Assembly: GCA_947305645.1 (NCBI GenBank)
Contig: CAMZEC010000005.1
Location: 1 to 64,000 of the forward strand
Direction: 5' to 3'
Origin: an uncultured Bacteroidales bacterium
GTDB lineage: Bacteria; Bacteroidota; Bacteroidia; Bacteroidales; UBA932
DNA length: 64,000 nt
The translations under genes and the position numbers were made by a program. Shown one piece after another: positions 1 through 8,767 of this stretch (its first letter is position 1; each line of letters begins with the position of its first letter). The notes under the pieces are model-generated. The model was not told the origin of the DNA, made no database searches, and saw only the letters and a list, made by a program, of their open reading frames with translations.

Positions 1-4
1 AAGA

Positions 5-35
5 GCACCGTAATCCCATATTGGAATCACGGTGC
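5..35 (-). terminator. Terminator-like hairpin after GH3 gene
   Basis: Inverted repeat with perfect 7-base arms (GCACCGT at 5-11, ACGGTGC at 29-35); pairing partly continues inward. It lies just past the stop codon of the minus-strand glucosidase gene and is followed on that strand by TCTT. The U-tract is weak, so this is a plausible rather than certain terminator. Confidence 0.45.
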
Positions 36-39
36 AAAT

Positions 40-2094
40 CTAAAAGATGCTTACTGGAAGCTCCAATTTTATCTCAGACGAAGACGGTCCAACCTGGATC
101 AGGTAGTTGCCGGGATCCACCACCCAATTATGGTCGTCTATGCGGTAATGGGCGAAGGCAATGTTGGGAAGCAGTATCGAAACGGTCTTGGACTCCCCTT
201 TCCCGAGGCATACTTTTTCGTAGCCTTTGAGCTCACGGGCGGGACGCAGGACCTTGGATTCAGGACATGCCACATAAACCTGGGCCACTTCCGAAGCCGT
301 GACCTTGCCGGTATTCTTGATGGTAAAACTCAATACCAGGCCGGTGGCGCCGCGCTCTATTGAAATATCTGAATACTCGAAGCAGCTGTAGCTCAGGCCA
401 TAGCCGAAGGGAAACAGAGGCTGCACGCCGAAGTGCTCAACCCCGCGGTAACCAACGAAAATCCCTTCCTTGTACTCCGCATTAGGATAAGGATCGCGGT
501 TCTTGCTTTTTTGCTTAACCGCAGGAACCACTGCATGGTAGTTGGCGCTGGAGGGGTTCTTCTCGAAGCTGCCCCAGAAGGTGAACGGCAGGCGGCCGGA
601 CGGCGACACTGCCCCGGAAATGATGTCTGCAAGCGCGCGTCCGCTCTCCTGCCCGCCATACCACGCCATCAGCAGGCCCTTCACGCTGCCTATCCATGGC
701 GTGACGTCGAACTCGCCGCCGCTGTTGGCAACCACAAGCACATTGGGATTGATGGAAGCCACCTTTGCAATAAGCTCGTTCTGTCCTTCCGGAAGGGCGT
801 AAGTGCGGTCTGCGCCCTCCTTCTCGGTGTCGTGGTCGAAGCCTACGGAGACAATAACGGCCGTAGCCTTTGCGAGCGCCTTCCCGTCTATGTTACGCCA
901 GTCCATCAGCGTGGCCTTGTACTTCTTGCCCAGGGCGGAAATGCCCTGCCAGAGCGTGGTGGTCGTTCCCTCTATCGGGTCCATTCTGCCGGAACCTCCG
1001 CCGTAAGGGATGATGTCGGCGTTGGGCCCGAGCACCACTATATTGTTCTTGCGGGCGGCCTTGATGGGCAGTATTCCGTCGTTCTTGAGCAGCACCGGGC
1101 CCTCCAGCGCGGCGGCGTAGGCCTTCTCGCGTGACGGCGGATTGTTCTCGGGGATGGCGTCGTCTTTCATGGGCTTGTCCAGCAGGCCGTAGGCGGAGAA
1201 GACGGAAAGGATGTGCAGGCACTTCAGATCCACCACCGACTCGCCCACAGCACCGTTGTCGACCAGGGCCTTTACGGCCTGATAGTTAAGCACGTAGCCC
1301 CTCGGCATCTCCAGGTCCAGGCCGCTGTAGAGGCTGCCCAGGGTGGTGTAGGTAGAGGTCCAGTCAGACATGACTATGCCATCGTGGCCCCAGCGGCGCA
1401 GCTGGCCGATCAGCCAGGAGTTCTCTGCGGCGTGAGCCCCGTTCACGGGATTATAGCTGGTCATTACGGCGCCCACGTGGGCCTCCTCTACCGCCTTGCG
1501 GAAAGTGGGAAAATAAATCTCATTTATCGTACGCTCGTCTGCCAGCGATGCGGTGCCGTGGCGGTCGAACTCCTGGTTGTTCAGTGCAAAGTGCTTGATG
1601 GTCGCCACCACCCTCTGCTCCTGAATACCACGGATGTACTGAACCGCCGTCTCGGAAGCCAGATACGGATCCTCGCCGTAGTACTCGAAATTACGGCCGC
1701 AAAGCGCCGAACGGTAGATGTTCACGCCGGGGCAGAGCATTATGCGCACCCCGCGGGCGCTTGCGTCCCAGCCGATTCCGGTGCCGACCCCGTGGGCAAT
1801 CTCACGGTTGAAAGAGGCGGCAAGGCTCAAGCCGCAAGGATAATATGTACTGTTGGTTTTGTTGCGTACCCCCTGGGGGCCGTCCGCCATACGCACCGAC
1901 GGTATCCCAAGGCGCGGGACCGCAGCAGTGTGAAAACCGTCGTCCTGCCCGGTTATAAGGGCGCACTTTTCTTCCAGGGTCATCTGCTTTACCAGCGAGG
2001 CCGCACGTTCGCGGTCTTCCGCAGAAATGACGATCTGTGCCCTGACCGCCACTGCGGAGAGCAGGAGTATGGTAACAATGAGTGTACGTTTCAT
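40..2094 (-). CDS. GH3 family beta-glucosidase-type glycoside hydrolase
   Basis: Predicted secreted glycoside hydrolase of family 3, 684 aa from the ATG at 2094. A signal peptide (MKRTLIVTILLLSAVAVRAQ) supports that start over longer in-frame readings. The N-terminal TIM barrel carries the motif VMSDW, whose Asp is the expected nucleophile of the family; it is followed by an alpha/beta sandwich domain and a C-terminal fibronectin-III-like domain ending in VDPGNYLIQVG. Likely substrate is a beta-glucoside or similar; exact specificity cannot be read. It starts 5 bases after the GH78 rhamnosidase gene, so the two are probably co-transcribed and may act together on rhamnosyl-glucosides, which is inference. 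Confidence 0.9.
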   Translation of the reverse strand: MKRTLIVTILLLSAVAVRAQIVISAEDRERAASLVKQMTLEEKCALITGQDDGFHTAAVPRLGIPSVRMADGPQGVRNKTNSTYYPCGLSLAASFNREIAHGVGTGIGWDASARGVRIMLCPGVNIYRSALCGRNFEYYGEDPYLASETAVQYIRGIQEQRVVATIKHFALNNQEFDRHGTASLADERTINEIYFPTFRKAVEEAHVGAVMTSYNPVNGAHAAENSWLIGQLRRWGHDGIVMSDWTSTYTTLGSLYSGLDLEMPRGYVLNYQAVKALVDNGAVGESVVDLKCLHILSVFSAYGLLDKPMKDDAIPENNPPSREKAYAAALEGPVLLKNDGILPIKAARKNNIVVLGPNADIIPYGGGSGRMDPIEGTTTTLWQGISALGKKYKATLMDWRNIDGKALAKATAVIVSVGFDHDTEKEGADRTYALPEGQNELIAKVASINPNVLVVANSGGEFDVTPWIGSVKGLLMAWYGGQESGRALADIISGAVSPSGRLPFTFWGSFEKNPSSANYHAVVPAVKQKSKNRDPYPNAEYKEGIFVGYRGVEHFGVQPLFPFGYGLSYSCFEYSDISIERGATGLVLSFTIKNTGKVTASEVAQVYVACPESKVLRPARELKGYEKVCLGKGESKTVSILLPNIAFAHYRIDDHNWVVDPGNYLIQVGPSSSEIKLELPVSIF

Positions 2095-2099
2095 ATCAA

Positions 2100-4703
2100 T
2101 TACAATTGCTTGGTGACGGAATAGCTGCCTTCGAAGTAATCCATAACCTCGGTCTCGCCTGGCAGCGTGACGGAGGCAATAGCGTCTTTGGGAACCGTGA
2201 AGTTCCATGTCCAGCTGTCTCCGTCGAAACGCCAGGAACTCTTGATTGTGCCGGCGGCGGAGTCGTATTCGGCATCCAGCGAACCCAGGCGCTTGTCGGG
2301 CACGGGACGCATTATGATGTGCTTGAAGCCCGGTTCGGCAGGGTCGGCGGCAATGCCAGCGGCGGTCTCCCAGATCCACTGGCACACGCATCCGTAGGCG
2401 TAATGGTTGAAGCTGTTCATGCCCTTCGGGCCCATTCCGTGCTCAAGCGTGTAGCTGTTCCAACGCTCCCAGATGGTGGTGGCGCCGTTGTCCACGGAGT
2501 ATAGCCAGCTGGGGTTCTTATGCTGGAACAGGAGGTTCCAGGCGATGTCCGCCATGCCGTTGTCGGTCAGCGTGCCCATAAGTATGGAGGTGCCCAGGAA
2601 GCCCGTCTGCAGGCATCCGTCGTGGGCGGCGAAGTTCTCGCGCAGGCGTGCTTTCATGGTCTCCAGCGCCTCCCCTTCCACCAGCCGGTTCTTAAGGGCG
2701 AACAGGGCCGGCGTCTGCATGGAGTTAAGAATTTCCGTCTTGAAGCTGCCGTCGGCGTTCAGGAAACGCTCCCTCAGGTAGGCGCGGGCGGCATCTTCCA
2801 TGTCCTGGTAGCGTGCGGCGTCGCGACCGGTGGCCGCAGCCATGTCACGCATCATGCCGGCGTCTATGGCCCAGTAGGACGCGCCCAGGTAGGTCCAGTA
2901 CTCGTAGGCGTCCGGACGTATGATGCGGTTGCCCTTCTTGTCCTGCGTGAAGATGCCCTTCTCGTGCGACTCCAGCGGCTCGTAGCTGAGCCAGTCGGCC
3001 CACTGGTAGTTGCCGTTCTCGTGGGCAAGGGTGGCGTGGTCGTACCTGGTGTCGTTGATATGGTTGATCCACAGGTCCATGGACTCCCAGTTCTCATCTA
3101 CGATGGCGGTGTCGCCGAACTGCTTCCAGACGGTCCAGGGGACGATTACGCCGGCGTCGGCCCAGCCGAGGCGGCACATGCTGGTGGGCTCGGCGCCATA
3201 CTGGGCCAGCGGGGCCACTCCCGGGAAGGCGCCCGAAGGCGTCTGGGTGTCGCGCATGTCGCGCATCCACTTGTGGAAGAAGCGGTCGGTGTTGGCGAAG
3301 AAGGTGCCGGTCTCGGAGAACACCTGCGTGTCGGCCGTCCAGCCCAGGCGCTCGTTGCGCTGCGGGCAGTCGGTAGGCACCGACAGGTAGTTCGACCTCT
3401 GGCCCCAAAGGGTGTTGGATATAAGCTTGTTGACGCTCTCGTCGCCGGTGCTTATGCGGCCGGTCTCCAGGTTGCGGGCGATGGACGTTACGGGTATGGA
3501 CTCTATGAAGCGGAAGGTCACCTCGCCCGTGGCGGTGACAGAGATGAGGCGGTAGCCGAAGAAGGTGCAATGGGGATAATAGCTCACGTAACCCTTCTGC
3601 GGGCCGAAGGTGTACTCCAGTATCATGCCCTGGTCGGGGATGCGGAGGTTCAGGCGGTGGCAGCTGCCCTCGGGGCCGTCCATGCCGCGGCTCCTGGCGC
3701 CGTTGCCGTCGTTCAGCAGCTCGGCGGGCAGGCAGGTGAGCACCGTACCTTCGGCGGCTTTGAAGGAGAAGCAGGGCACGGCGGCGGCGTTCTGGCCGAA
3801 GTCCACGACCAGCGTCTCGCCGGGGTTGAGCTTCACTTTCTCGCCCGGCTTGTACTCACGCAGGACGACCACCTTGCCGTACTCCTCCTCGCTTGCGCCC
3901 TCAACGTCTTTCCATACGTAGCTGCGCTGCGGGGCCATGGCAAGGTCGCGGCGGAGGTAGATTTCCGCACCGTCGGTGGGGAAGATTTGTCCGTTGAATT
4001 CGGTGTTCACCTCCGGCAGGCCGAGATCCAGGGGCGTTTCGTAACCGGGCAGCTCGCGGGCGTCGTAGACCTCGCCGTCAAGTATGGCGGCGTGCTTCAC
4101 CGGACCGGCGATTCCGGCCCTCCAGTTGTCCGCGGTGGTGCCTATGAGCTCAGTGGTGCCGTCTTCGTATGTGAATTCAAGCACGCTGCGGAAGGCGCAC
4201 TTGCGGCCAATCATGCCTTCGTGGCCCGGAGGCGTCACGATCTTGTCCGCCCACCAGCCGGGGGTCACCTGGGCCGAGAAGAAATTGTGCTTTTTCCGAC
4301 TCTTTATTACCGCATCCGTGACATCGTAGGTGTAGGAATACTTGGTCTTGCCCCAGTGGGTGAAGCCGGGCTTGAGCACCTCCGTGCCTATGGGGCGGTC
4401 GTTCACGTACAGCTCGTACACGCCCAGGCCGGTGGTCATCCACTTCACGCTCTTCACGCGCTTTTCGTTCACCACGGACGCCAGGAACCAGCTGGCCCCG
4501 TCGGCCGCGCGGCAGTTCTTATTGGATTCCACCTTGCCCTCGATTACTGGCGCATCGGCTGCGGAAAGCCACTCGGAGCACTCCCATGCGCTGTCCGGAA
4601 GGGCTTCGGTGAGCTTGCCGGCAGGAGCCGTAGGGGTGGAACAGGAAATTATCAACAGAGACGCCAGGATGGCGGACAAAGAAATATTCAGGGTGCTGTT
4701 CAT
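2100..4703 (-). CDS. GH78 alpha-L-rhamnosidase lipoprotein
   Basis: 867-aa lipoprotein (lipobox LIISC) of the bacterial alpha-L-rhamnosidase family GH78, which releases terminal rhamnose from plant glycans or flavonoid glycosides by inversion. Visible landmarks are an N-terminal carbohydrate-binding-like region, the conserved DCPQRNERLGWTADTQ segment holding the expected catalytic acid Asp, and TTIWERWNSY with the expected catalytic Glu, inside an (alpha/alpha)6 barrel of about residues 400-750. Length is normal for the family. It follows the FISUMP lipoprotein gene by 12 bases and precedes the GH3 gene by 5 bases. A rhamnose catabolic operon (rhaB, rhaA, rhaD) lies at the far end of the window and could consume the product. 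Confidence 0.93.
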   Translation of the reverse strand: MNSTLNISLSAILASLLIISCSTPTAPAGKLTEALPDSAWECSEWLSAADAPVIEGKVESNKNCRAADGASWFLASVVNEKRVKSVKWMTTGLGVYELYVNDRPIGTEVLKPGFTHWGKTKYSYTYDVTDAVIKSRKKHNFFSAQVTPGWWADKIVTPPGHEGMIGRKCAFRSVLEFTYEDGTTELIGTTADNWRAGIAGPVKHAAILDGEVYDARELPGYETPLDLGLPEVNTEFNGQIFPTDGAEIYLRRDLAMAPQRSYVWKDVEGASEEEYGKVVVLREYKPGEKVKLNPGETLVVDFGQNAAAVPCFSFKAAEGTVLTCLPAELLNDGNGARSRGMDGPEGSCHRLNLRIPDQGMILEYTFGPQKGYVSYYPHCTFFGYRLISVTATGEVTFRFIESIPVTSIARNLETGRISTGDESVNKLISNTLWGQRSNYLSVPTDCPQRNERLGWTADTQVFSETGTFFANTDRFFHKWMRDMRDTQTPSGAFPGVAPLAQYGAEPTSMCRLGWADAGVIVPWTVWKQFGDTAIVDENWESMDLWINHINDTRYDHATLAHENGNYQWADWLSYEPLESHEKGIFTQDKKGNRIIRPDAYEYWTYLGASYWAIDAGMMRDMAAATGRDAARYQDMEDAARAYLRERFLNADGSFKTEILNSMQTPALFALKNRLVEGEALETMKARLRENFAAHDGCLQTGFLGTSILMGTLTDNGMADIAWNLLFQHKNPSWLYSVDNGATTIWERWNSYTLEHGMGPKGMNSFNHYAYGCVCQWIWETAAGIAADPAEPGFKHIIMRPVPDKRLGSLDAEYDSAAGTIKSSWRFDGDSWTWNFTVPKDAIASVTLPGETEVMDYFEGSYSVTKQL

Positions 4704-4715
4704 ATTTGCTCGATA

Positions 4716-7001
4716 TTATTCGGCCACGAAGCTACGCACTTCACTGGTGCCATACTTGTGAATGGACGGGTCGCTGATTTGCCTGCATTCCCAGCTCACA
4801 TAGTAGTAATATGTGGTTCCGGGAGTGAGTCCTGTATAGGTATGGTAGCCGTTGCGGCTGATAGACGTTGACGGATAATAGGTGGGATCGGAAGACAAGT
4901 GAGCCCTGTAGGTGTATTCCATATAATTCTCAAGGTCCTCGGCTTCCAGGAACTCGGAATGCACATTCGCGGAACCGCCTCCAAGAACGGTAGCGGAGGT
5001 GTGCGCCGTCCAAACATGGCCGGCACGCGTTCCGCCCTTGACGGGACGTACGTTGCATTTCGTATAGCCGCGGGTGGTGCCGTCGGCGTAGTCTGAAGTT
5101 CCTGAATGGACATCTGCGCATAAGGCCCGGTTAGGGAGGCTGACAACGTCAATATTCAGCGAAGATGTCATCATAAAAGTACTTGAAGACTGCTTGGAAC
5201 TGCCGGTATAGTATCCGCATGCCGGGAAGGTTATGCTGTTCCCGTTTTTCTTGCTTGTATAGACATAACCGCCCTCGATATTGCTTCTGTCGCAGTTTCC
5301 CATCATTTCCGCAAAGTCGGCCGACGTGGGCGTGCGCCATTCGCCTCCCAGACAGACGGTAGCGGCATCGTCTTCCGCATCCAGGACTGTCTTCATATCC
5401 ATGAGACCGTCCTGCCCGTAAGCGGCACAGGTGGAGTACTTCCTGGCGTATCCGGTATTGTACGATCTGTACTGGTTCCAGTATTTGCTACCGTAGTAAT
5501 AGTTGTCGAATTCCTCGGTGGGACGCACTTCACCCCAGGCAAAGTAGTATCCGGCCGTGAGAGGGGCGTCGCTGCCCAGATTGAAGGTTGCCCACAGGGT
5601 GCCGCTAGGCAGGCCCAGGTCGACCAGTCCGGGTTCGACGTAGTCATAGTGCGTCAGGGTCGTATAACTGAAGTAGCTGTACTCGGGATAGAACGCAACG
5701 CCGTCTATAACCATGAATGGCATGAAACAATACTCGGTGCCTGGCGTGAGTCCTGTGACTGAATAGGTCACGCGGCCTTCTCCGTCAGGGGTCAGCGGGA
5801 TGATGTCTCCGGGATCGGCAGTATCCACTTTTACGGTTTCGAAGGGGTCGGGGGTCGCCGGGTCGAATGCAATAAGGCCGTAAGTTACAGATGTATGGGG
5901 CTTTCCGCCCAGGTCGAAGAGCAGGTGAGCCTCTATCGAGGTTTCTCCGGTAACGTAGCTCTCGTTCGTGAACGTAAGGTCGTAATGCTTCTCCAGTGTA
6001 ACGCTGAAGGTGGTAATGCCACTTTCGGGGAATTCTATAGTCCTGCCGAGGGCATCCAGGTCTACGCGCTTTTCATACCTCTCCGGTTCGCCTCCTTTGC
6101 CGCCCTTCCCGTCGTTAACGGTAACGTCGAATTTGAACCATCCGGACAGGGTTCCGGACAGGGTGCGGAGCCATAGAACGGCATTTCCGCTCCCGTCAAC
6201 CGTAACTCCTTCAGGATAGAAACTTATTAGCCCGCTGGGCTTGTTGAAAAGGCCCGTTTTGCCGAGCGTGGGGTCATACTCAACCATGTAGGCTCCCGGC
6301 CATGTCATGGGGAAGGTGAAGGTGCCGCTTTCCAGCGTCCTTCCGGCAGGAAGGCCTTTAAGGGTAATCTTGGCTATGGTTCCCACACGGGCAAAGCGCA
6401 GCGACAGTTCGTTGGGCTGGGTGGCGGAAGTCACTACCTGCGACACCATCAAGTCGGCATTGGGGTCGAAGGAATCGGCCGTGGGGTTCTGACTGGTGGG
6501 CATATTCACAAGCAGTGTGAAATGGTCAGGCGTGCTTGTGTCGCCCCAGTGTGACTCCCATTCGGCCTGGCTGTCTCCCGTCCAATTAACGGAGTACAGG
6601 CTGCCGCTGGGATATACGCCAACATATCGGAAATCACCTCCGGTGGGGTTTTCCGCCAGGGAAGTCCTGTCTGCAAAAGTGATGTTGAAGCTCGCTGTAG
6701 CGGCATCGGCTGCAAGGGCGTCGGACGCTTCAATCTGGTATGGAGCAGGGCGCGATTTCTCATCCATGCTGTAATTGCCCTGAATGACCTCCGCTACGTC
6801 TATCTGGTCACCGGCGGACCAGTTGGTATGGTAAGTGAGGCCGTCGACCTGTATGGCTGTGCGCGTGCCTGCTTCTCCGGCGTGTACCGTCATTGTGTGG
6901 ACGGGTGCGGTGGATGATTGAACGGTGATTTCAGCCTGGCAAGCCGATACGAGAGCCAGGACCGATATGATAAAAGCTATTCGTTTCATAGGTCCGCTCA
7001 T
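4716..7001 (-). CDS. Fimbrillin-like/FISUMP-type surface lipoprotein
   Basis: 761-aa lipoprotein with lipobox LVSAC. Residues about 25-320 look like a fimbrillin/Mfa-type beta domain; about 453-640 is a FISUMP-like module recognisable by LVDLGLPSGTLWATFNLGS, YFAWGE and NVRPVKGG; the last 100 residues are fibronectin-III-like (GLTPGTTYYYYVSWE). Family members are exported surface proteins of Bacteroidales with no defined reaction. The start at 7001 overlaps the stop of the upstream small ORF (TAATG) and has an unusual strong ribosome site; an internal ATG at 6989 (MKRIAF) gives a more standard signal peptide. First large gene of the operon with GH78 and GH3, suggesting glycan binding or anchoring, which is inference. 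Confidence 0.8.
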   Translation of the reverse strand: MSGPMKRIAFIISVLALVSACQAEITVQSSTAPVHTMTVHAGEAGTRTAIQVDGLTYHTNWSAGDQIDVAEVIQGNYSMDEKSRPAPYQIEASDALAADAATASFNITFADRTSLAENPTGGDFRYVGVYPSGSLYSVNWTGDSQAEWESHWGDTSTPDHFTLLVNMPTSQNPTADSFDPNADLMVSQVVTSATQPNELSLRFARVGTIAKITLKGLPAGRTLESGTFTFPMTWPGAYMVEYDPTLGKTGLFNKPSGLISFYPEGVTVDGSGNAVLWLRTLSGTLSGWFKFDVTVNDGKGGKGGEPERYEKRVDLDALGRTIEFPESGITTFSVTLEKHYDLTFTNESYVTGETSIEAHLLFDLGGKPHTSVTYGLIAFDPATPDPFETVKVDTADPGDIIPLTPDGEGRVTYSVTGLTPGTEYCFMPFMVIDGVAFYPEYSYFSYTTLTHYDYVEPGLVDLGLPSGTLWATFNLGSDAPLTAGYYFAWGEVRPTEEFDNYYYGSKYWNQYRSYNTGYARKYSTCAAYGQDGLMDMKTVLDAEDDAATVCLGGEWRTPTSADFAEMMGNCDRSNIEGGYVYTSKKNGNSITFPACGYYTGSSKQSSSTFMMTSSLNIDVVSLPNRALCADVHSGTSDYADGTTRGYTKCNVRPVKGGTRAGHVWTAHTSATVLGGGSANVHSEFLEAEDLENYMEYTYRAHLSSDPTYYPSTSISRNGYHTYTGLTPGTTYYYYVSWECRQISDPSIHKYGTSEVRSFVAE

Positions 7002-7150
7002 TAAAAATCACCTCCGTTGATAATATCACCGATAGAACCGGCCTCGCCCTCGGAACCGGGCACGATGGATGAAGAAAAGCCACTTGTGGCAATCAAAGAC
7101 AAAAGCCGGATTTCCAGTATCCGGACTGCAGGTTTGGTGTAATTTACCAT
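7001..7150 (-). CDS. 49-aa small ORF upstream of FISUMP lipoprotein
   Basis: Short open frame of 49 codons starting MVNYTKPAVRILEI and ending DIINGGDF, with the stop overlapping the ATG of the lipoprotein gene by one base. It shares a pattern with two other small ORFs in this window (21198-21329 and 30134-30256): a Tyr-x-(Lys/Pro)-Pro near the N terminus, an aliphatic stretch, a central Ser, then Gly-Ser and acidic residues. All three precede a fimbrillin/FISUMP-like lipoprotein. No signal peptide or membrane segment is clear. The repeated context argues that it is translated. Function unknown; it could be a coupling or leader peptide, or a partner of the lipoprotein. Confidence 0.6.
   Translation of the reverse strand: MVNYTKPAVRILEIRLLSLIATSGFSSSIVPGSEGEAGSIGDIINGGDF
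7008..7015 (-). promoter_or_regulatory. Strong Shine-Dalgarno-like site
   Basis: The minus strand reads GGAGGTGA six bases before the ATG at 7001, inside the last codons of the 49-aa ORF. Bacteroidetes genes rarely carry such sites, so this favours 7001 as the real lipoprotein start and translational coupling. Confidence 0.45.
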
Positions 7151-7228
7151 ATTATCTTGAAGTTTTTATGCCGCACAACATCTTCGCCGCTGTTAAACGT
7201 CTTACTCGCTCCTAATGCGGGAGCAAAA

Positions 7229-7684
7229 TCAGTTGTTCTGATCCCTCAAAGCGTTGATCAAACGGACTACGTCCTTGCCCGAGCCTTCCAGTTCGTAGCC
7301 GCTCACGAAGCGGGTCACGGTGATGCGGTCTTCCCAGAGGCGGAGGAGGCGGTCGCCGACGGAGCGCTTGCGGTAGGCAAGCACCCCGTCGGTGCGGTTC
7401 TCCTTCTCGTAGCCGTGGGCCGACATCACCCTTTCCAGCAGAGGCGCCGTCTCTTCATCCGAGCCGGGCACGATGGCCTGCCTTCTGGCATAGCCGAAGC
7501 GCGGGTAGATGGCCGCGAACACCGCCATCAGCAGCGCAATCTGCCACAGCGAATCGTAGCCGTTAACGAATATCCTGGAGATATCCGCATCCACCACCTT
7601 CGCCACTATCAGGATGGCGATAATAAGGCACAGTATCACCATCAGCTGAACGAAGTACTTGACTGAACGTATAAGGTATCTCAT
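7229..7684 (-). CDS. Small two-helix membrane protein of unknown function
   Basis: 151 aa. Two hydrophobic segments are visible, about residues 13-29 (QLMVILCLIIAILIVAK) and 46-60 (WQIALLMAVFAAIYP), followed by a soluble C-terminal domain of about 90 residues that looks cytoplasmic, with the segments GYEKENRTDGVLAYRKR and LWEDRITVTRF. I do not recognise the family beyond resemblance to conserved short Bacteroidales membrane proteins. It sits between the sORF/lipoprotein operon downstream and a repeat cluster and transketolase genes upstream, all on the minus strand, so it may be a single-gene unit. No catalytic motif is apparent. Confidence 0.7.
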   Translation of the reverse strand: MRYLIRSVKYFVQLMVILCLIIAILIVAKVVDADISRIFVNGYDSLWQIALLMAVFAAIYPRFGYARRQAIVPGSDEETAPLLERVMSAHGYEKENRTDGVLAYRKRSVGDRLLRLWEDRITVTRFVSGYELEGSGKDVVRLINALRDQNN

Positions 7685-7697
7685 AGCTGGTAACGTT

Positions 7698-7814
7698 AGA
7701 TTCTTCGCTGCGCTCAGAATGACAACTCTGTCATCCGCCTCTTTCTGTCATCCGGCCTCTTTCTGTCATCCGGCCTCTTTCTGTCATCCTGAGGAGCGAA
7801 GCGACGAAGGATCT
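7698..7814. repeat. Intergenic repeat cluster (18-bp tandem units plus palindromic units)
   Basis: A unit reading TTCTTCGCTGCGCTCAGAA (from 7700) is followed by three near-identical 17-18-bp copies of CTGTCATCCGGCCTCTTT (7728-7780) and a related inverted unit GTCATCCTGAGGAGCGAAG that runs into the 3' end of the transketolase gene. The flanking units are roughly inverse copies of one another and match repeats at 11487 and 62265. Confidence 0.75.
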
Positions 7815-8766
7815 ACTTCCTGGCAACAGCGCGTTTGGCGGCGGCGACGAGGCCGGCGGCGTCGAAGCCCCAGGCCTTCATCAGCTCGGCGGGAGTGCCC
7901 GACTGGCCGAATTTGTCCTCACCGTTAACGAACTCGATGGGAGTAGGCAGCGACTTGGCGGCAACGCCTGCCACGGCCTCTCCGAGACCGCCTGCCCAGT
8001 TGTGCTCCTCGGCCACTACGGCGCAGCCGGTCTTCTTCAGGGACGCCAGAATCGCCTTCTCGTCCAACGGCTTCACGGTCGCCACGTTCAGCACCTCGGC
8101 GCTTATGCCCTCGGCCTCAAGGGCCTCGGCGGCCTGCAGGGCCTCCCACACCAGGTGACCGTTGGTAATGATGCTCACGTCCTTACCCTCGTTCAGGTTG
8201 TACACCTTGCCGATCACGAAAGGCTCGTCGGCGGGGGTGAAGTTGGGCACGGAGGGGCGTCCGAAGCGGAGGTACACGGGGCCGTTCCACTCGGCGGCGG
8301 CAACGGTGGCGTTCTTGGTCTGGTTGTAGTCGCAAGGCACCACGACGGCCATTCCGGGCAGCGCGCGCATGAGAGCAATGTCCTCCATGGTCTGGTGGGT
8401 CGCGCCGTCCTCGCCGAGGGTGATGCCCGCATGGGACGATGCTATCTTCACGTTGGTGTGGCCGTACGCCACCTCCTGACGCAGCTGGTCATAGACGCGG
8501 CCGGTCACGAACTCGGCGAACGAGCCGATGAAAGGCACCTTGCCGGTGATGGCGAGACCTGCCGCCACGCCTACCATGTTGGCCTCGGCGATGCCGCACT
8601 GGATGAACCTTTCGGGGAATTCCGCAGCGAAGGCGTCCATCTTGAGGGAGCCCTTGAGGTCTGCGGTGAGAGCGACAACGCGCCCGTCCTTGCGTCCGGC
8701 CTCAACGAGCCCTGCTCCGAAGCCGCTTCGGGTATCTACCTTACCCTGGTCTGTATATTTCTTCAT
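7813..8766 (-). CDS. Transketolase, C-terminal subunit
   Basis: 317-aa C-terminal half of a split transketolase (pyrimidine-binding and C-terminal domains). It pairs with the N-terminal subunit encoded one base upstream, and together they move two-carbon units between sugar phosphates in the non-oxidative pentose phosphate pathway using thiamine diphosphate. Visible landmarks are FIQCGIAEANMVGVAAGLA, containing the family's conserved Glu that contacts the cofactor, and SSHAGITLGEDGATHQ, typical of transketolase. Length is normal for the split form found in many anaerobes. The gene end overlaps a repeat unit by two bases. Confidence 0.93.
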   Translation of the reverse strand: MKKYTDQGKVDTRSGFGAGLVEAGRKDGRVVALTADLKGSLKMDAFAAEFPERFIQCGIAEANMVGVAAGLAITGKVPFIGSFAEFVTGRVYDQLRQEVAYGHTNVKIASSHAGITLGEDGATHQTMEDIALMRALPGMAVVVPCDYNQTKNATVAAAEWNGPVYLRFGRPSVPNFTPADEPFVIGKVYNLNEGKDVSIITNGHLVWEALQAAEALEAEGISAEVLNVATVKPLDEKAILASLKKTGCAVVAEEHNWAGGLGEAVAGVAAKSLPTPIEFVNGEDKFGQSGTPAELMKAWGFDAAGLVAAAKRAVARK

Positions 8767-8767
8767 A

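Noticed and set aside
7001-7150. Small ORFs as double-glycine bacteriocins exported by the NHLM-like system
   Set aside because: The Gly-Gly in the first ORF is at its very end and the others lack a leader/core layout; the link to lipoproteins is stronger.
7728-7780. Possible CRISPR or regulatory direct repeats of 18 bp
   Set aside because: No spacers; the units match the dispersed intergenic repeat family.
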